A stretch of DNA of 29,896 nt from Verrucomicrobia subdivision 3 bacterium UBA693 (GTDB lineage Bacteria; Verrucomicrobiota; Verrucomicrobiia; Limisphaerales; UBA8199): assembly GCA_002298785.1 (NCBI GenBank), contig DBMR01000007.1:1-29896 (forward strand), read 5' to 3'. Below are positions 7,819-15,534 of the stretch, in pieces. Made by a program: the position numbers and the translations under genes. The notes below the pieces were generated by a model. That model saw only the letters and a program-made list of their open reading frames with translations, was not told where the DNA came from and ran no database searches. Positions within the stretch are counted from its first letter, which is position 1; the number at the start of each line of letters is the position of its first letter.

Positions 7819-8729
7819 AATACTCCTATTTTCCCGGATGTTCCCTCAAAGGACTGGGGCGGGCGTATGAGGAATCGCTGCTGCCGGTGATGAAGCATTT
7901 GGGGGTGGAATTGCGGGAATTGCAGGATTGGAACTGTTGCGGGGCGACGGCTTACATGTCGGTTGACGAAGAGGAGGCGTGCGTGCTGGCGGCGCGGAAC
8001 CTGGCCCGGGCGGAGAACCACGAGTGCCTGGACCTGCTGACCCCTTGCAGCGCCTGTTACCTGGTGCTCAACAAAACGCAGCGGAATTTCCGTGAGTTCC
8101 CGTCCGTGCGCGCGAGTGTGGAACGGGCGCTGGCCACTGCCAAATTGCCGTACCAGAACCGGGTCAAAGTGCGGCATCCGTTGGATGTGCTTTTTCATGA
8201 CGTGGGGATCGAGGCGATCCGGCAGAAGGTGGTGCGCCCGCTCCGGGGCTTGAAAGTGGCGCCCTATTACGGCTGCCAGTTGGTGCGTCCGTATTCCACC
8301 TTTGACGAAGCCTGGAATCCGGTGACCATGGACCGCATCCTGGAGGCGCTGGGAGTCGAGGTGCTGCCTTACCCGCTCAAGACCAAGTGCTGCGGCGGGA
8401 GCCTGACCGGTACCGTGCCGCAAGTGGGCCTGCGGCTGAGTTACATATTGTTGAAAGAAGCGGTGCGGCGCGGCGCGGATGTCATCGCCACCATCTGCCC
8501 GCTGTGCCAGTTCAACCTCGATGCGTATCACTCGCAGATCGAAAAAATGTGGGGTCCGGCGCGGATTGCCACAGTTTACTTCACGCAATTGATGGGGCTG
8601 GCGTTTGGACTGGATCCCCGGACGCTGGGGTTGCGCCGTAATTTCGTACCGATGAAACCCTTGCCGGAAGCGGCCGCCCCCTCCCGAGCAGAAAAGCCAA
8701 ATCCGGCCACCGCCGGGCAAACCCTATGA
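7815..8729 (+). CDS. hdrB: Heterodisulfide reductase-like subunit B (two CCG domains)
   Basis: A 304-aa protein with two cysteine-rich CCG domains: C9, C41-C42-G, C78/C81 in the first; C154, C192-C193-G, C228/C231 in the second. In methanogen HdrB these bind two non-cubane [4Fe-4S] clusters that cleave the CoM-S-S-CoB disulfide. All expected cysteines are present, so the active site looks intact. ATG 7815 overlaps the hdrC stop and the protein begins MKYSYFPGCSL, the usual HdrB start. The C-terminal 30 residues are proline- and alanine-rich and not conserved. A bacterium of this kind is not expected to contain CoM-CoB, so the natural disulfide is unknown. Confidence 0.93.
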   Translation: MKYSYFPGCSLKGLGRAYEESLLPVMKHLGVELRELQDWNCCGATAYMSVDEEEACVLAARNLARAENHECLDLLTPCSACYLVLNKTQRNFREFPSVRASVERALATAKLPYQNRVKVRHPLDVLFHDVGIEAIRQKVVRPLRGLKVAPYYGCQLVRPYSTFDEAWNPVTMDRILEALGVEVLPYPLKTKCCGGSLTGTVPQVGLRLSYILLKEAVRRGADVIATICPLCQFNLDAYHSQIEKMWGPARIATVYFTQLMGLAFGLDPRTLGLRRNFVPMKPLPEAAAPSRAEKPNPATAGQTL

Positions 8730-10756
8730 GCGCCAGCAACGGGAACGGGAACGGAAATGGGAACCGCAACGGAAGCCAGACCGGGGCCATTCGGATCGGA
8801 TTTTACGTGTGCCATTGCGGGCACAACATCGGTGCGGTGGTGGACTGCGCCGCGGTGGCGCATTACGTGGGGACCCTGCCGGGAGTGGTGCTGTCGCGCG
8901 ATTACAAGTACATGTGCTCTGATCCGGGGCAGGAACTGATCCAGAGCGATATTCGGGAGCATCGGTTGAACCGGGTGGTGGTGGCCTCGTGCTCGCCGTT
9001 GCTGCACGAGCATACCTTTCGCACGGCGGTCGAGCGGGGCGGGTTGAACCCGTTTTATTTCCAGATGGTGAACATTCGCGAGCACAACTCGTGGGTGCAC
9101 AACGACCGGGAACTGGCCACGGTGAAAGCCAAGGCGCAGGCGCGGGCAGCGGTCGAGCGGGTGCGGTATCATGATTCGTTGCGCACGACGCGGGTGCCGA
9201 TCCAGCCGGACGTCCTGGTGGTGGGCGGAGGGATCAGCGGCATTCACGCGGCGTTGACCCTGGGTAACGCGGGCAAAAAGGTGTTCCTGGTGGAGCGCGA
9301 GCCCAGCATTGGCGGGCACATGGCGCAATTCGACAAAACCTTTCCCACGCTCGATTGCGCGGCGTGCATCCTGACGCCGAAAATGTCCGCGGTCCGAGCC
9401 CACGAAAACATCACGCTCTGGACCTACTCGGAAGTGGCGAAGGTGGAGGGCTACGTGGGCAATTACACGGTGACCATTCGTCGCCGGCCCCGGTACGTGA
9501 TCGAGGACCTGTGCGTGGGCTGTCTCGAATGCGTGGGCAAATGTATTTATAAAGAAGCGAAGTTCCCGGATGACTTCAACGTCGGGTTGAGCCGGCGCAA
9601 GCCGATCTACATTCCGTTTCCGCAAGCGGTGCCGCAGGTGGTGTTGATCGATCCGGAACGCTGCCTCCAGGTCAAGACCGGCAAGTGCAAAAAGACCTGC
9701 CTCGAAGCGTGTGCCGATCGTAAAGCCATCGATTTTTCGCAGCAGGAGGAGTTGGTGCAGATCAAAGTCGGGACGATCATCCTGGCGACTGGTTTCAAGC
9801 TGTTTGACGCGAAACGCATTCCGCAATACGGCTACGGGCTGTATCCCAACGTGGTCACCTCGCTGGAGCTCGAACGGTTGGTGACCAGTTCCGGGCCGAC
9901 GTCGGGTGAGATCATCCTGCGGGACGGCAGCAAGCCGCGCACCGCCGGGTTTATCCTGTGCGTGGGATCGCGGGATACCCGGACGAATCGCTGGTGTTCA
10001 CGCACGTGCTGCATGCATTCGATGAAGCTGGCGCAGCTTTTCAAGGAACATACGCAGGCGGATGTGACCATTTTCTACATGGACATCCGGGCCCCCGGGA
10101 AGGGGTGCGAGGAGTTCTATGATAAATCCCTCCGGGAAGGGATCCGGTTTGTGCGCGGGCGAGTGGCGGAGGTCACCGACTGGGCGCTGGCGCCAGAAGA
10201 AGAGGGCAAACTGGTCATCCGGGTGGAGGATACGCTGGCGGGATTCGTGCGGCGCATACCCGTGGACATGATCGTGCTGGCGGTGGGGATGGAGCCGCAG
10301 GCGGACTCGCAAGCCATGCGGCGCCTGTTCAACCTGAGCTGCAGCACCGAAGGCTGGTTCCTGGAGAAACACCCGAAGCTCGCGCCGGTGAGCACGTTCA
10401 CGGACGGCATTTTCATTGCCGGCTGTTGCCAGGGGCCGAAGGACATTCCGGACAGCATCGCGCAGGCCGGGGCGGCGGCGGCGGAATGCCTGGCGTTGAT
10501 CGATCGCGGCTATATCGAGCAGGAGCCGAACACGGCGCATATCCACGAGGAAAACTGTTCAGGGTGCAAATCGTGCCTGCCGTTGTGTCCGTATACTGCC
10601 ATCAGCTTTGATGAGACCGTCGGACGGGCGCGGATCAACGAGGCGTTGTGCAAAGGGTGCGGCACTTGCGTCGCTTCCTGCCCTTCGGGAGCCATCGGGC
10701 AGCACTTGTTCGAGGACGAGCAAATCTTCAAGGAAATCGAGGGCATCCTGGCCTAA
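8726..10756 (+). CDS. hdrA: Heterodisulfide reductase-like subunit A (FAD, multiple 4Fe-4S), bifurcating flavoprotein
   Basis: A 676-aa HdrA. The N-terminal domain has GFYVCHCGHNIG (about 25-36) and MCSDPGQELIQ. The FAD-binding Rossmann motif is DVLVVGGGISGIHAAL (162-177), followed by LDCAACILTPKM. An inserted ferredoxin-like part has C263/C266/C269/C273 (CVGCLECVGKC) and cysteines at 313, 321, 325 and 329. GSRDTRTNRWCSRTCC (415-430) is the usual HdrA motif. The C-terminus is a 2[4Fe-4S] ferredoxin with CSGCKSCLPLCP (611-622) and CKGCGTCVASCP (642-653). The FAD of HdrA is where electrons from hydrogenase are split between ferredoxin and HdrB. Residues 5-16 are an unusual Asn-Gly-rich repeat. 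The ATG overlaps the hdrB stop. Confidence 0.95.
   Translation: MSASNGNGNGNGNRNGSQTGAIRIGFYVCHCGHNIGAVVDCAAVAHYVGTLPGVVLSRDYKYMCSDPGQELIQSDIREHRLNRVVVASCSPLLHEHTFRTAVERGGLNPFYFQMVNIREHNSWVHNDRELATVKAKAQARAAVERVRYHDSLRTTRVPIQPDVLVVGGGISGIHAALTLGNAGKKVFLVEREPSIGGHMAQFDKTFPTLDCAACILTPKMSAVRAHENITLWTYSEVAKVEGYVGNYTVTIRRRPRYVIEDLCVGCLECVGKCIYKEAKFPDDFNVGLSRRKPIYIPFPQAVPQVVLIDPERCLQVKTGKCKKTCLEACADRKAIDFSQQEELVQIKVGTIILATGFKLFDAKRIPQYGYGLYPNVVTSLELERLVTSSGPTSGEIILRDGSKPRTAGFILCVGSRDTRTNRWCSRTCCMHSMKLAQLFKEHTQADVTIFYMDIRAPGKGCEEFYDKSLREGIRFVRGRVAEVTDWALAPEEEGKLVIRVEDTLAGFVRRIPVDMIVLAVGMEPQADSQAMRRLFNLSCSTEGWFLEKHPKLAPVSTFTDGIFIAGCCQGPKDIPDSIAQAGAAAAECLALIDRGYIEQEPNTAHIHEENCSGCKSCLPLCPYTAISFDETVGRARINEALCKGCGTCVASCPSGAIGQHLFEDEQIFKEIEGILA
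8738..8773 (+). repeat. In-frame hexanucleotide microsatellite at the 5' end of hdrA
   Basis: Six degenerate copies of a 6-nt unit (AACGGG and variants) encode the Asn-Gly-rich stretch right after the HdrA start. The unit length keeps the frame, so copy number could vary without frameshift. Confidence 0.7.
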
Positions 10757-10770
10757 GCGAACCTGAAACT

Positions 10771-11286
10771 ATGAATCCTGGCACTGAATCCATTTACTCT
10801 CCCGCGCACGGCTGGCAGCCGCGGCTGGTGGCCTTTTTCTGCAACTGGTGCACCTATACCGCGGCGGACCTGGCCGGCGTCTCGCGGTTGAAGTATGCGC
10901 CGAACATCCGGGTGATCCGCCTGATGTGCTCCGGTCGGGTGGACCCGCAGTTCATTCTGGAAGCATTTGCCCGCGGGGCGGACGGCGTGCTGATTGGGGG
11001 ATGTCATCCCGGCGACTGCCACTATGTGGAAGGCAACTACAAGGCCCTGCGTCGGTTTCAACTGCTGGGACGATTGCTGCGCGATCTCGGGATCGAAGAG
11101 CAACGGGTGCGGCTCGAGTGGATTTCCGCGAGCGAAGGGGAACGGGTGCGCCTGGTGGTCAACGAAATGGTCGAGCAACTGCGCGCGCTGGGCCCGCTGA
11201 ATCTTCCCGAGAAGATGGAAGCCTGGGATCGTGAGATGACCGCTCTCGAAGAAACCGTTCACGCCGAAGCCCTGGCCGCCGTATGA
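10771..11286 (+). CDS. mvhD: Hydrogenase delta subunit, MvhD/FlpD type (2Fe-2S electron-transfer protein)
   Basis: A 171-aa MvhD-family protein (hydrogenase iron-sulfur subunit). The conserved cysteines are present in FFCNWCTYTAADLAG (C24, C27), LMCSGRVDP (C53) and GGCHPGDCHY (C78, C83). In Hdr-Mvh complexes MvhD carries electrons from the [NiFe] hydrogenase to HdrA. It starts 14 nt after hdrA, and its stop overlaps the mvhG ATG. Its presence between hdrA and the hydrogenase genes is the strongest sign that the two halves form one complex. Confidence 0.93.
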   Translation: MNPGTESIYSPAHGWQPRLVAFFCNWCTYTAADLAGVSRLKYAPNIRVIRLMCSGRVDPQFILEAFARGADGVLIGGCHPGDCHYVEGNYKALRRFQLLGRLLRDLGIEEQRVRLEWISASEGERVRLVVNEMVEQLRALGPLNLPEKMEAWDREMTALEETVHAEALAAV

Positions 11287-12281
11287 GTGCCAAACCCAAA
11301 GTCGCCTTTTATTGGTGCGCCTCCTGTGGCGGATGCGAGGAGGCGGTGGTGGACCTGGCCGAGGAAATCGTGGGCGTGGTCGAGGCGGTGGAGTTTGTCC
11401 TCTGGCCCTGCGCCATGGATTTCAAGCGGGCGGACGTCGAGGCGCTTCCGGACGGGAGCATCGCGGCCACCTTTTTGAATGGAGCCATCCGGTCGAACGA
11501 ACAGGAGGAGATGGCGCATTTGTTGCGGCGCAAGAGCCAGTACCTGGTGGCTTACGGGGCTTGCGCGCATCTGGGTGGGATTCCCGCCCTGGCAAACCAG
11601 TTTACCCGCGAGGAACTGCTCCGTTACGTTTACGAAGAATCTCCCACGACCAGCAATGACGCCGCCGTGCGCCCCCGGCCGGACTGCGGGGTTAATGGTC
11701 ATCGGATCACGTTGCCGGAATTAAAACAGATGGTCCGGTCCTTGGACCAGGTGGTGCCGGTGGATTATTACGTGCCGGGTTGTCCGCCCACGCCCCGGCT
11801 GACCAAAGCCGCGGTGGCCGCGCTGCTGTCCGGGAGTCCGCCGCCGGCGGGTTCGGTGCTGGCGCCGGACCTGGCCCTGTGCGAGCAGTGTCCGCGCAAG
11901 AGCACGAAGCCGGTCGATTTGAAGTTCATGGAGTTCAAGCGGCCGCACCAGTTGCGCCTCGATCCCGAGACCTGTTTCCTGGCTCAAGGCGTGGTGTGTC
12001 TCGGCCCCGCGACCCGGGGCGGTTGTGAATCGGCCTGCATCAGCGGCGGCATGCCGTGCAGCGGCTGTTTCGGCCCGACCTCGCGCGTGCGCGATCAGGG
12101 CGCAAAAATTCTTTCCTGCCTGAGCGCAAACGTCGAAGCCCGGGAACCCGGGGAAATCGAGGCCGTGCTGGCGGGCATTCCCGACCCGGTCGGGACCTTT
12201 TACCGATACGGCCTGGCTCGGAGCATCCTGCGACGGGATGTGAGCCTGGCGGCCGAACCTGTGACTCCGCGCGCATCATGA
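11283..12281 (+). CDS. mvhG: [NiFe] hydrogenase small subunit, group 3c MvhG-like
   Basis: A 332-aa small subunit carrying FeS clusters from the NiFe site to MvhD. The proximal-cluster region is WCASCGGCEE (C12, C15, C18), with further ligands in AYGACAHLGG and YYVPGCPPTP. The C-terminal half is cysteine-rich: LCEQCP, TCFLAQGVVCLGP, GGCESACISGGMPCSGC, the usual pattern for two more clusters. There is no Tat signal, so the enzyme is cytoplasmic like other group 3 hydrogenases. It overlaps mvhD upstream and mvhA downstream by ATGA junctions. Confidence 0.92.
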   Translation: MSAKPKVAFYWCASCGGCEEAVVDLAEEIVGVVEAVEFVLWPCAMDFKRADVEALPDGSIAATFLNGAIRSNEQEEMAHLLRRKSQYLVAYGACAHLGGIPALANQFTREELLRYVYEESPTTSNDAAVRPRPDCGVNGHRITLPELKQMVRSLDQVVPVDYYVPGCPPTPRLTKAAVAALLSGSPPPAGSVLAPDLALCEQCPRKSTKPVDLKFMEFKRPHQLRLDPETCFLAQGVVCLGPATRGGCESACISGGMPCSGCFGPTSRVRDQGAKILSCLSANVEAREPGEIEAVLAGIPDPVGTFYRYGLARSILRRDVSLAAEPVTPRAS

Positions 12282-13786
12282 ATACCCCCACCGCAGCGCT
12301 GCCTGAAGGCGCGACCGCTTCGGCCTCCCGCCGAATCACAATTGATCCGGTCACGCGCCTCGAGGGGCATGGCAAAATTGATATCTTCCTGGACGACGCC
12401 GGTGAAGTTGAGCGCGCGTACTTGCAGGTGCCGGAGCTGCGCGGGTTCGAAGTGTTCACGCGGGGCCGGCCGGTGGAGGAGATGCCGCAGATCACGAGCC
12501 GGATTTGCGGGGTATGTCCCACCGCCCACCACCTGGCCGCCACCAAGGCCCTGGACGATCTCTACCAGGTCGAGCCGCCGGTCACGGCGCGGCTGATCCG
12601 GGAATTGGTCTATAACGCTTTCATGCTCGAGGACCATGCCCTGCACGTTTACCTCCTCGGCGGACCCGATTTCATCGTGGGCCCGGACGCCCCGAAAGAG
12701 CAGCGGAATGTGGTGGGCGTGCTGCACAAAGTGGGTCAGGAAGTCGGTTTGAAGGTGATTTCGATGCGACGCCGCATTCGGGAATTGATCGCGTATTTTG
12801 GCGGCAAAGCCATTCACCCGGTGCTGGGTTTGCCGGGAGGCGTTTCCAAAGGATTGAAAGCGGAGGATTTGCCGCGGTTCCAGGCCCTGGGCCAGGATGC
12901 GCTCGAATTCGCCCTGTTCACCTTGCAGGTGTTCAAGGACATCGTCTTGCGCAACGAGCATTACGTCACGCTCATCACCTCGCCGGAATACACGCACCGG
13001 ACCTATTATCTCGCGCTGGTAAACGAACAAAACCGGGTGAGCTTCTACGATGGCGAGGTGCGGGTGATCGACCCGGCGGGGAAGGAATTCGCCAGATTCC
13101 CGGCGCGCCGATACCAGGAGTTCATTGCCGAGCACGTCGAGCCGTGGAGCTACGTGAAGTTCTGCTATCTCAAACCGGTGGGCTGGCACGGGTTCGAGGA
13201 GGGGGAGAACAACGGGGTTTATTCGGTGGCGCCCTTGGCGCGGCTGAATGTCGCGGAAGGCATGGCCACTCCACTGGCACAAAAAGCATACGAAGAATTC
13301 TTTTCGGTGCTGGGCGGCAAACCGGTGCACCACACGCTGGCCAACCACTGGGCCCGGGTGGTGGAGATGATCCAGGCCGCGGAAACCATTTGCGACCTGG
13401 TTAAACGTCCTGAAATCACCGGCACCGAGCTGCGCGTCCTGCCCACCGCCAAACCGAAGGTCGGCATCGGCGCCATCGAGGCGCCGCGCGGCACGTTGTT
13501 TCATCAGTATGAAACCGACGACCAGGGCCTGGTCACCCGGGCCAACCTGATTGTGGCCACGCAAAACAACGCCGCCCGCATCGCCATGAGCGTGGAGCGT
13601 GCGGCCAAGGGCTTGATCCACAAAGGCATAGTCAACGAAGGACTCTTGAATCGCATCGAGATGGCCTTTCGCGCCTACGACCCGTGCTTCGGCTGCGCCA
13701 CCCACGCCTTGCCCGGGCACCTGCCGCTGCGGGTGCGCATTTTTGATTGCCAGCACCGCCTGGCGCGGGAGATAATACAGCAGTAA
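12278..13786 (+). CDS. mvhA: [NiFe] hydrogenase large subunit, group 3c MvhA-like
   Basis: A 502-aa catalytic subunit that binds the NiFe(CN)2CO centre and splits or makes H2. The L1 motif RICGVCPTAHH gives C77 and C80; the L2 motif DPCFGCATH gives C470, C473 and H476, so all four nickel-binding cysteines are present. After H476 a 26-residue C-terminal extension follows, of the type removed by a maturation protease once nickel is inserted; that protease is encoded 3 nt downstream. ATG 12278 overlaps the mvhG stop; an earlier in-frame start at 12056 would lie inside mvhG and is rejected. Assignment to group 3c rests on the mvhD/hdrA context. Confidence 0.95.
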   Translation: MNTPTAALPEGATASASRRITIDPVTRLEGHGKIDIFLDDAGEVERAYLQVPELRGFEVFTRGRPVEEMPQITSRICGVCPTAHHLAATKALDDLYQVEPPVTARLIRELVYNAFMLEDHALHVYLLGGPDFIVGPDAPKEQRNVVGVLHKVGQEVGLKVISMRRRIRELIAYFGGKAIHPVLGLPGGVSKGLKAEDLPRFQALGQDALEFALFTLQVFKDIVLRNEHYVTLITSPEYTHRTYYLALVNEQNRVSFYDGEVRVIDPAGKEFARFPARRYQEFIAEHVEPWSYVKFCYLKPVGWHGFEEGENNGVYSVAPLARLNVAEGMATPLAQKAYEEFFSVLGGKPVHHTLANHWARVVEMIQAAETICDLVKRPEITGTELRVLPTAKPKVGIGAIEAPRGTLFHQYETDDQGLVTRANLIVATQNNAARIAMSVERAAKGLIHKGIVNEGLLNRIEMAFRAYDPCFGCATHALPGHLPLRVRIFDCQHRLAREIIQQ

Positions 13787-13789
13787 CCC

Positions 13790-14323
13790 ATGAGCGACTC
13801 CGCCGATGCCACCACCGCCCGGTCTCCGCGCCTGCTGGTGCTCGGTTTGGGAAACGAATTGCTGCGCGACGACGCCATCGGGCTGCGCCTGGCGGAGGCC
13901 GTGCGCGAGCATCTCTCGCGGCACCCCAATGTGACGGTCGTGGAAAGTCCCGAGATGGGCTTGGGTTTGCTGGACCTGGTCGCGGATTTTGACGAGGTGA
14001 TCGTGGTGGACGCCGTCCAGACTGGGCACGCCGCTCCGGGGCACGTCCATGAAATCGACGCGGCCGATGTGCCTTTGTTGACCGGCGGTTCCCCGCACTG
14101 CCTGGGCATCGCCGAAATGCTGGCGCTGGCCCGCGAGTTGCACCTGCCGCTGCCGCAACACATCCGGATTTTCGCGGTCGAAGTTTCCGACCCCTTCACC
14201 CTCAGCCACCAGTTGACCCCCGAGCTGGATGCGGCCCTCCCACAGCTCACCGCGATGCTCGAACAGTGCGTGGACGACGCCAGCGCGAACCGCCTCCAGG
14301 CTCCGGGCAAACCGGCCGCATAA
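13790..14323 (+). CDS. Hydrogenase maturation protease (HyaD/HycI/HoxW family)
   Basis: A 177-aa endopeptidase that trims the C-terminus of the hydrogenase large subunit. It opens with LVLGLGNELLRDDAIG, the family signature, giving E23. D74 in VIVVDAVQTG and H103 in SPHCLGIAEM are the other probable nickel-sensing ligands, matching the E16/D62/H93 arrangement recalled for E. coli HybD. It is the last gene of the hdr-mvh operon, 3 nt after mvhA, and its substrate is clearly the adjacent MvhA with its intact extension. The general HypABCDEF maturation genes are not in the window. Confidence 0.93.
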   Translation: MSDSADATTARSPRLLVLGLGNELLRDDAIGLRLAEAVREHLSRHPNVTVVESPEMGLGLLDLVADFDEVIVVDAVQTGHAAPGHVHEIDAADVPLLTGGSPHCLGIAEMLALARELHLPLPQHIRIFAVEVSDPFTLSHQLTPELDAALPQLTAMLEQCVDDASANRLQAPGKPAA

Positions 14324-14337
14324 TGGCCTCCCGCCAA

Positions 14338-14362
14338 GGCCCGGAGCTGCCGAAGCCGGGCC
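14338..14362 (+). terminator. Weak hairpin after the hdr-mvh operon
   Basis: A 7-bp perfect GC stem (14338-14344 with 14356-14362) and an 11-nt loop lie 15 nt after the protease stop. No T-run follows, so a terminator role is only suggested by position. Confidence 0.3.
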
Positions 14363-14870
14363 GTCGATGCGCGGCGCTGTCGGCCACTTCCTCACAGTCG
14401 GTCGTAAATCATGATAGTCGCCATTAGTAGTTATACTATTATAATATACTGGACGACTGGCGGGGGCTGGATTAAACTGAGTGCGATATTATCGGAACTA
14501 TGGGAGTGCCTGCAATCAGCCTTGATGGCCCACCAGTCGGCGGTGGGTCGGGTAATTATGAGGAAGTTCACTCAAACTGGAATTAGCGCTCGCAGACGGT
14601 CCGCCCTGGACCACGTGAGGAGTGGCCTGAGATGGCTGATTTCCCGTTATACCTCCCTGGTTCTGGGAATCACTTTTGGAGTCACGCTGAGTGTCACCCC
14701 GCTTAAAATGCCCTCGCGTACAAACATCGAAACGGTGGTGTTCCCATCCGTGAAGGTGGGAATCGTGGTTGATCCTTCAGCGGTTCCTTCAGCGCCGTGA
14801 TTATGTGGCCCTACCCAAATCCAGGCCTTATCCGGGCCCTTCCCGATGATGAAAAATGGGTTTTGACATT
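14363..14870 (+). promoter_or_regulatory. Intergenic region with an AT-rich island, downstream of the hdr-mvh operon
   Basis: About 500 nt. An AT-rich island at about 14405-14450 contains a perfect TATAAT at 14440-14445 and other -10-like hexamers (14445-14450), making it promoter-like, although no -35 box is clear. An open frame from 14558 to 14800 (80 aa) has a hydrophobic stretch (SLVLGITFGVTLSV) but no recognised domain or ribosome binding site; it may be a small membrane or secreted peptide, or chance. Confidence 0.4.
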
Positions 14871-15491
14871 ATGAATACCTTAAGATTGATGGCGTGGCTT
14901 TTCGCTTTGGTGGGCGGCTTGGCTCAAGCTCGCAGCGAGAGGTTTACCAATTATATCACGGTGGACGACCACTATCCGATCGACACCAACGTCGAGCCTG
15001 CGGTCCTCAAAGGCGGTCCCGAATCACGTCTGGCGGCGGCGGACCCCGAAGGACACTGGGGTGAGATCATCGGAGGGCTGCAACTTGGATTGCGTTTTAA
15101 GACCAATACGTTTAGGAGTGGCGAACCGATCATCGGATATGCCTTCATCCGGAACATAGCTACGAATGTTGAGGAATACACGCTCTACATGGACATGCAC
15201 AGTCCCGGGTGCGATTACAGGGTCACTGGCCCTGATGGCCTAGGAATAGCCTACCGGCTTCCCACCCCGATCTGGGGGCATAATTTGAGGAAGTCTGTCT
15301 CCCCAGGGTGCCAGAATCGGGTTTGGGTGCGGCTGGACAAAGCGTTTGACCTGAGCCGGGCCGGCACCTACCAGGTGACGGCAGTGGGGAAATACCCAAT
15401 TAGAGCCGAGAAACGATCAGCGCCCTTCAGCTCGGCCCCGGCGGTAATCCACATTTTGGGCACCAACACCCCCAGCAATGTCCCTAAATGA
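14871..15491 (+). CDS. Secreted protein with Ig-like/BsuPI-like beta domain, paralog A
   Basis: A 206-aa protein not recognised by name. An N-terminal signal peptide (LRLMAWLFALVGGLAQARS) precedes a domain with the order of an Ig-like or BsuPI-type beta sandwich: GLQLGLRFKTNTFRSGEPI, then IRNIATNVEEYTLYM, SPGCDYRVTGPDG, VSPGCQNRVWVRLDKAFDL and AGTYQVTAVGKYPI. ATG 14871 places the signal peptide at the start; an in-frame ATG at 14856 would add five residues. It is closely similar to the protein at 16767-17396, also at DNA level, so the two arose by a fairly recent duplication. Function unknown; export to periplasm or outside is likely. Confidence 0.78.
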   Translation: MNTLRLMAWLFALVGGLAQARSERFTNYITVDDHYPIDTNVEPAVLKGGPESRLAAADPEGHWGEIIGGLQLGLRFKTNTFRSGEPIIGYAFIRNIATNVEEYTLYMDMHSPGCDYRVTGPDGLGIAYRLPTPIWGHNLRKSVSPGCQNRVWVRLDKAFDLSRAGTYQVTAVGKYPIRAEKRSAPFSSAPAVIHILGTNTPSNVPK

Positions 15492-15534
15492 ACGAAAATG
15501 CGGGGCTTCATGATCAACGATTAACACGGCTCGT

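Noticed and set aside
8576..9826. A 416-codon minus-strand frame opposite hdrA
   Set aside because: His- and Arg-rich translation without motifs; the plus strand encodes full HdrA motifs over the same interval.
12056..12277. A 74-residue upstream extension of mvhA
   Set aside because: It lies wholly within mvhG, and the ATGA junction at 12278 with a normal MvhA N-terminus is the better start.
12200..14395. A 731-codon open frame on the minus strand across mvhA and the protease gene
   Set aside because: It is antisense to two genes with clear catalytic motifs, shows no recognisable domain, and arises from high GC at third positions of the real genes.
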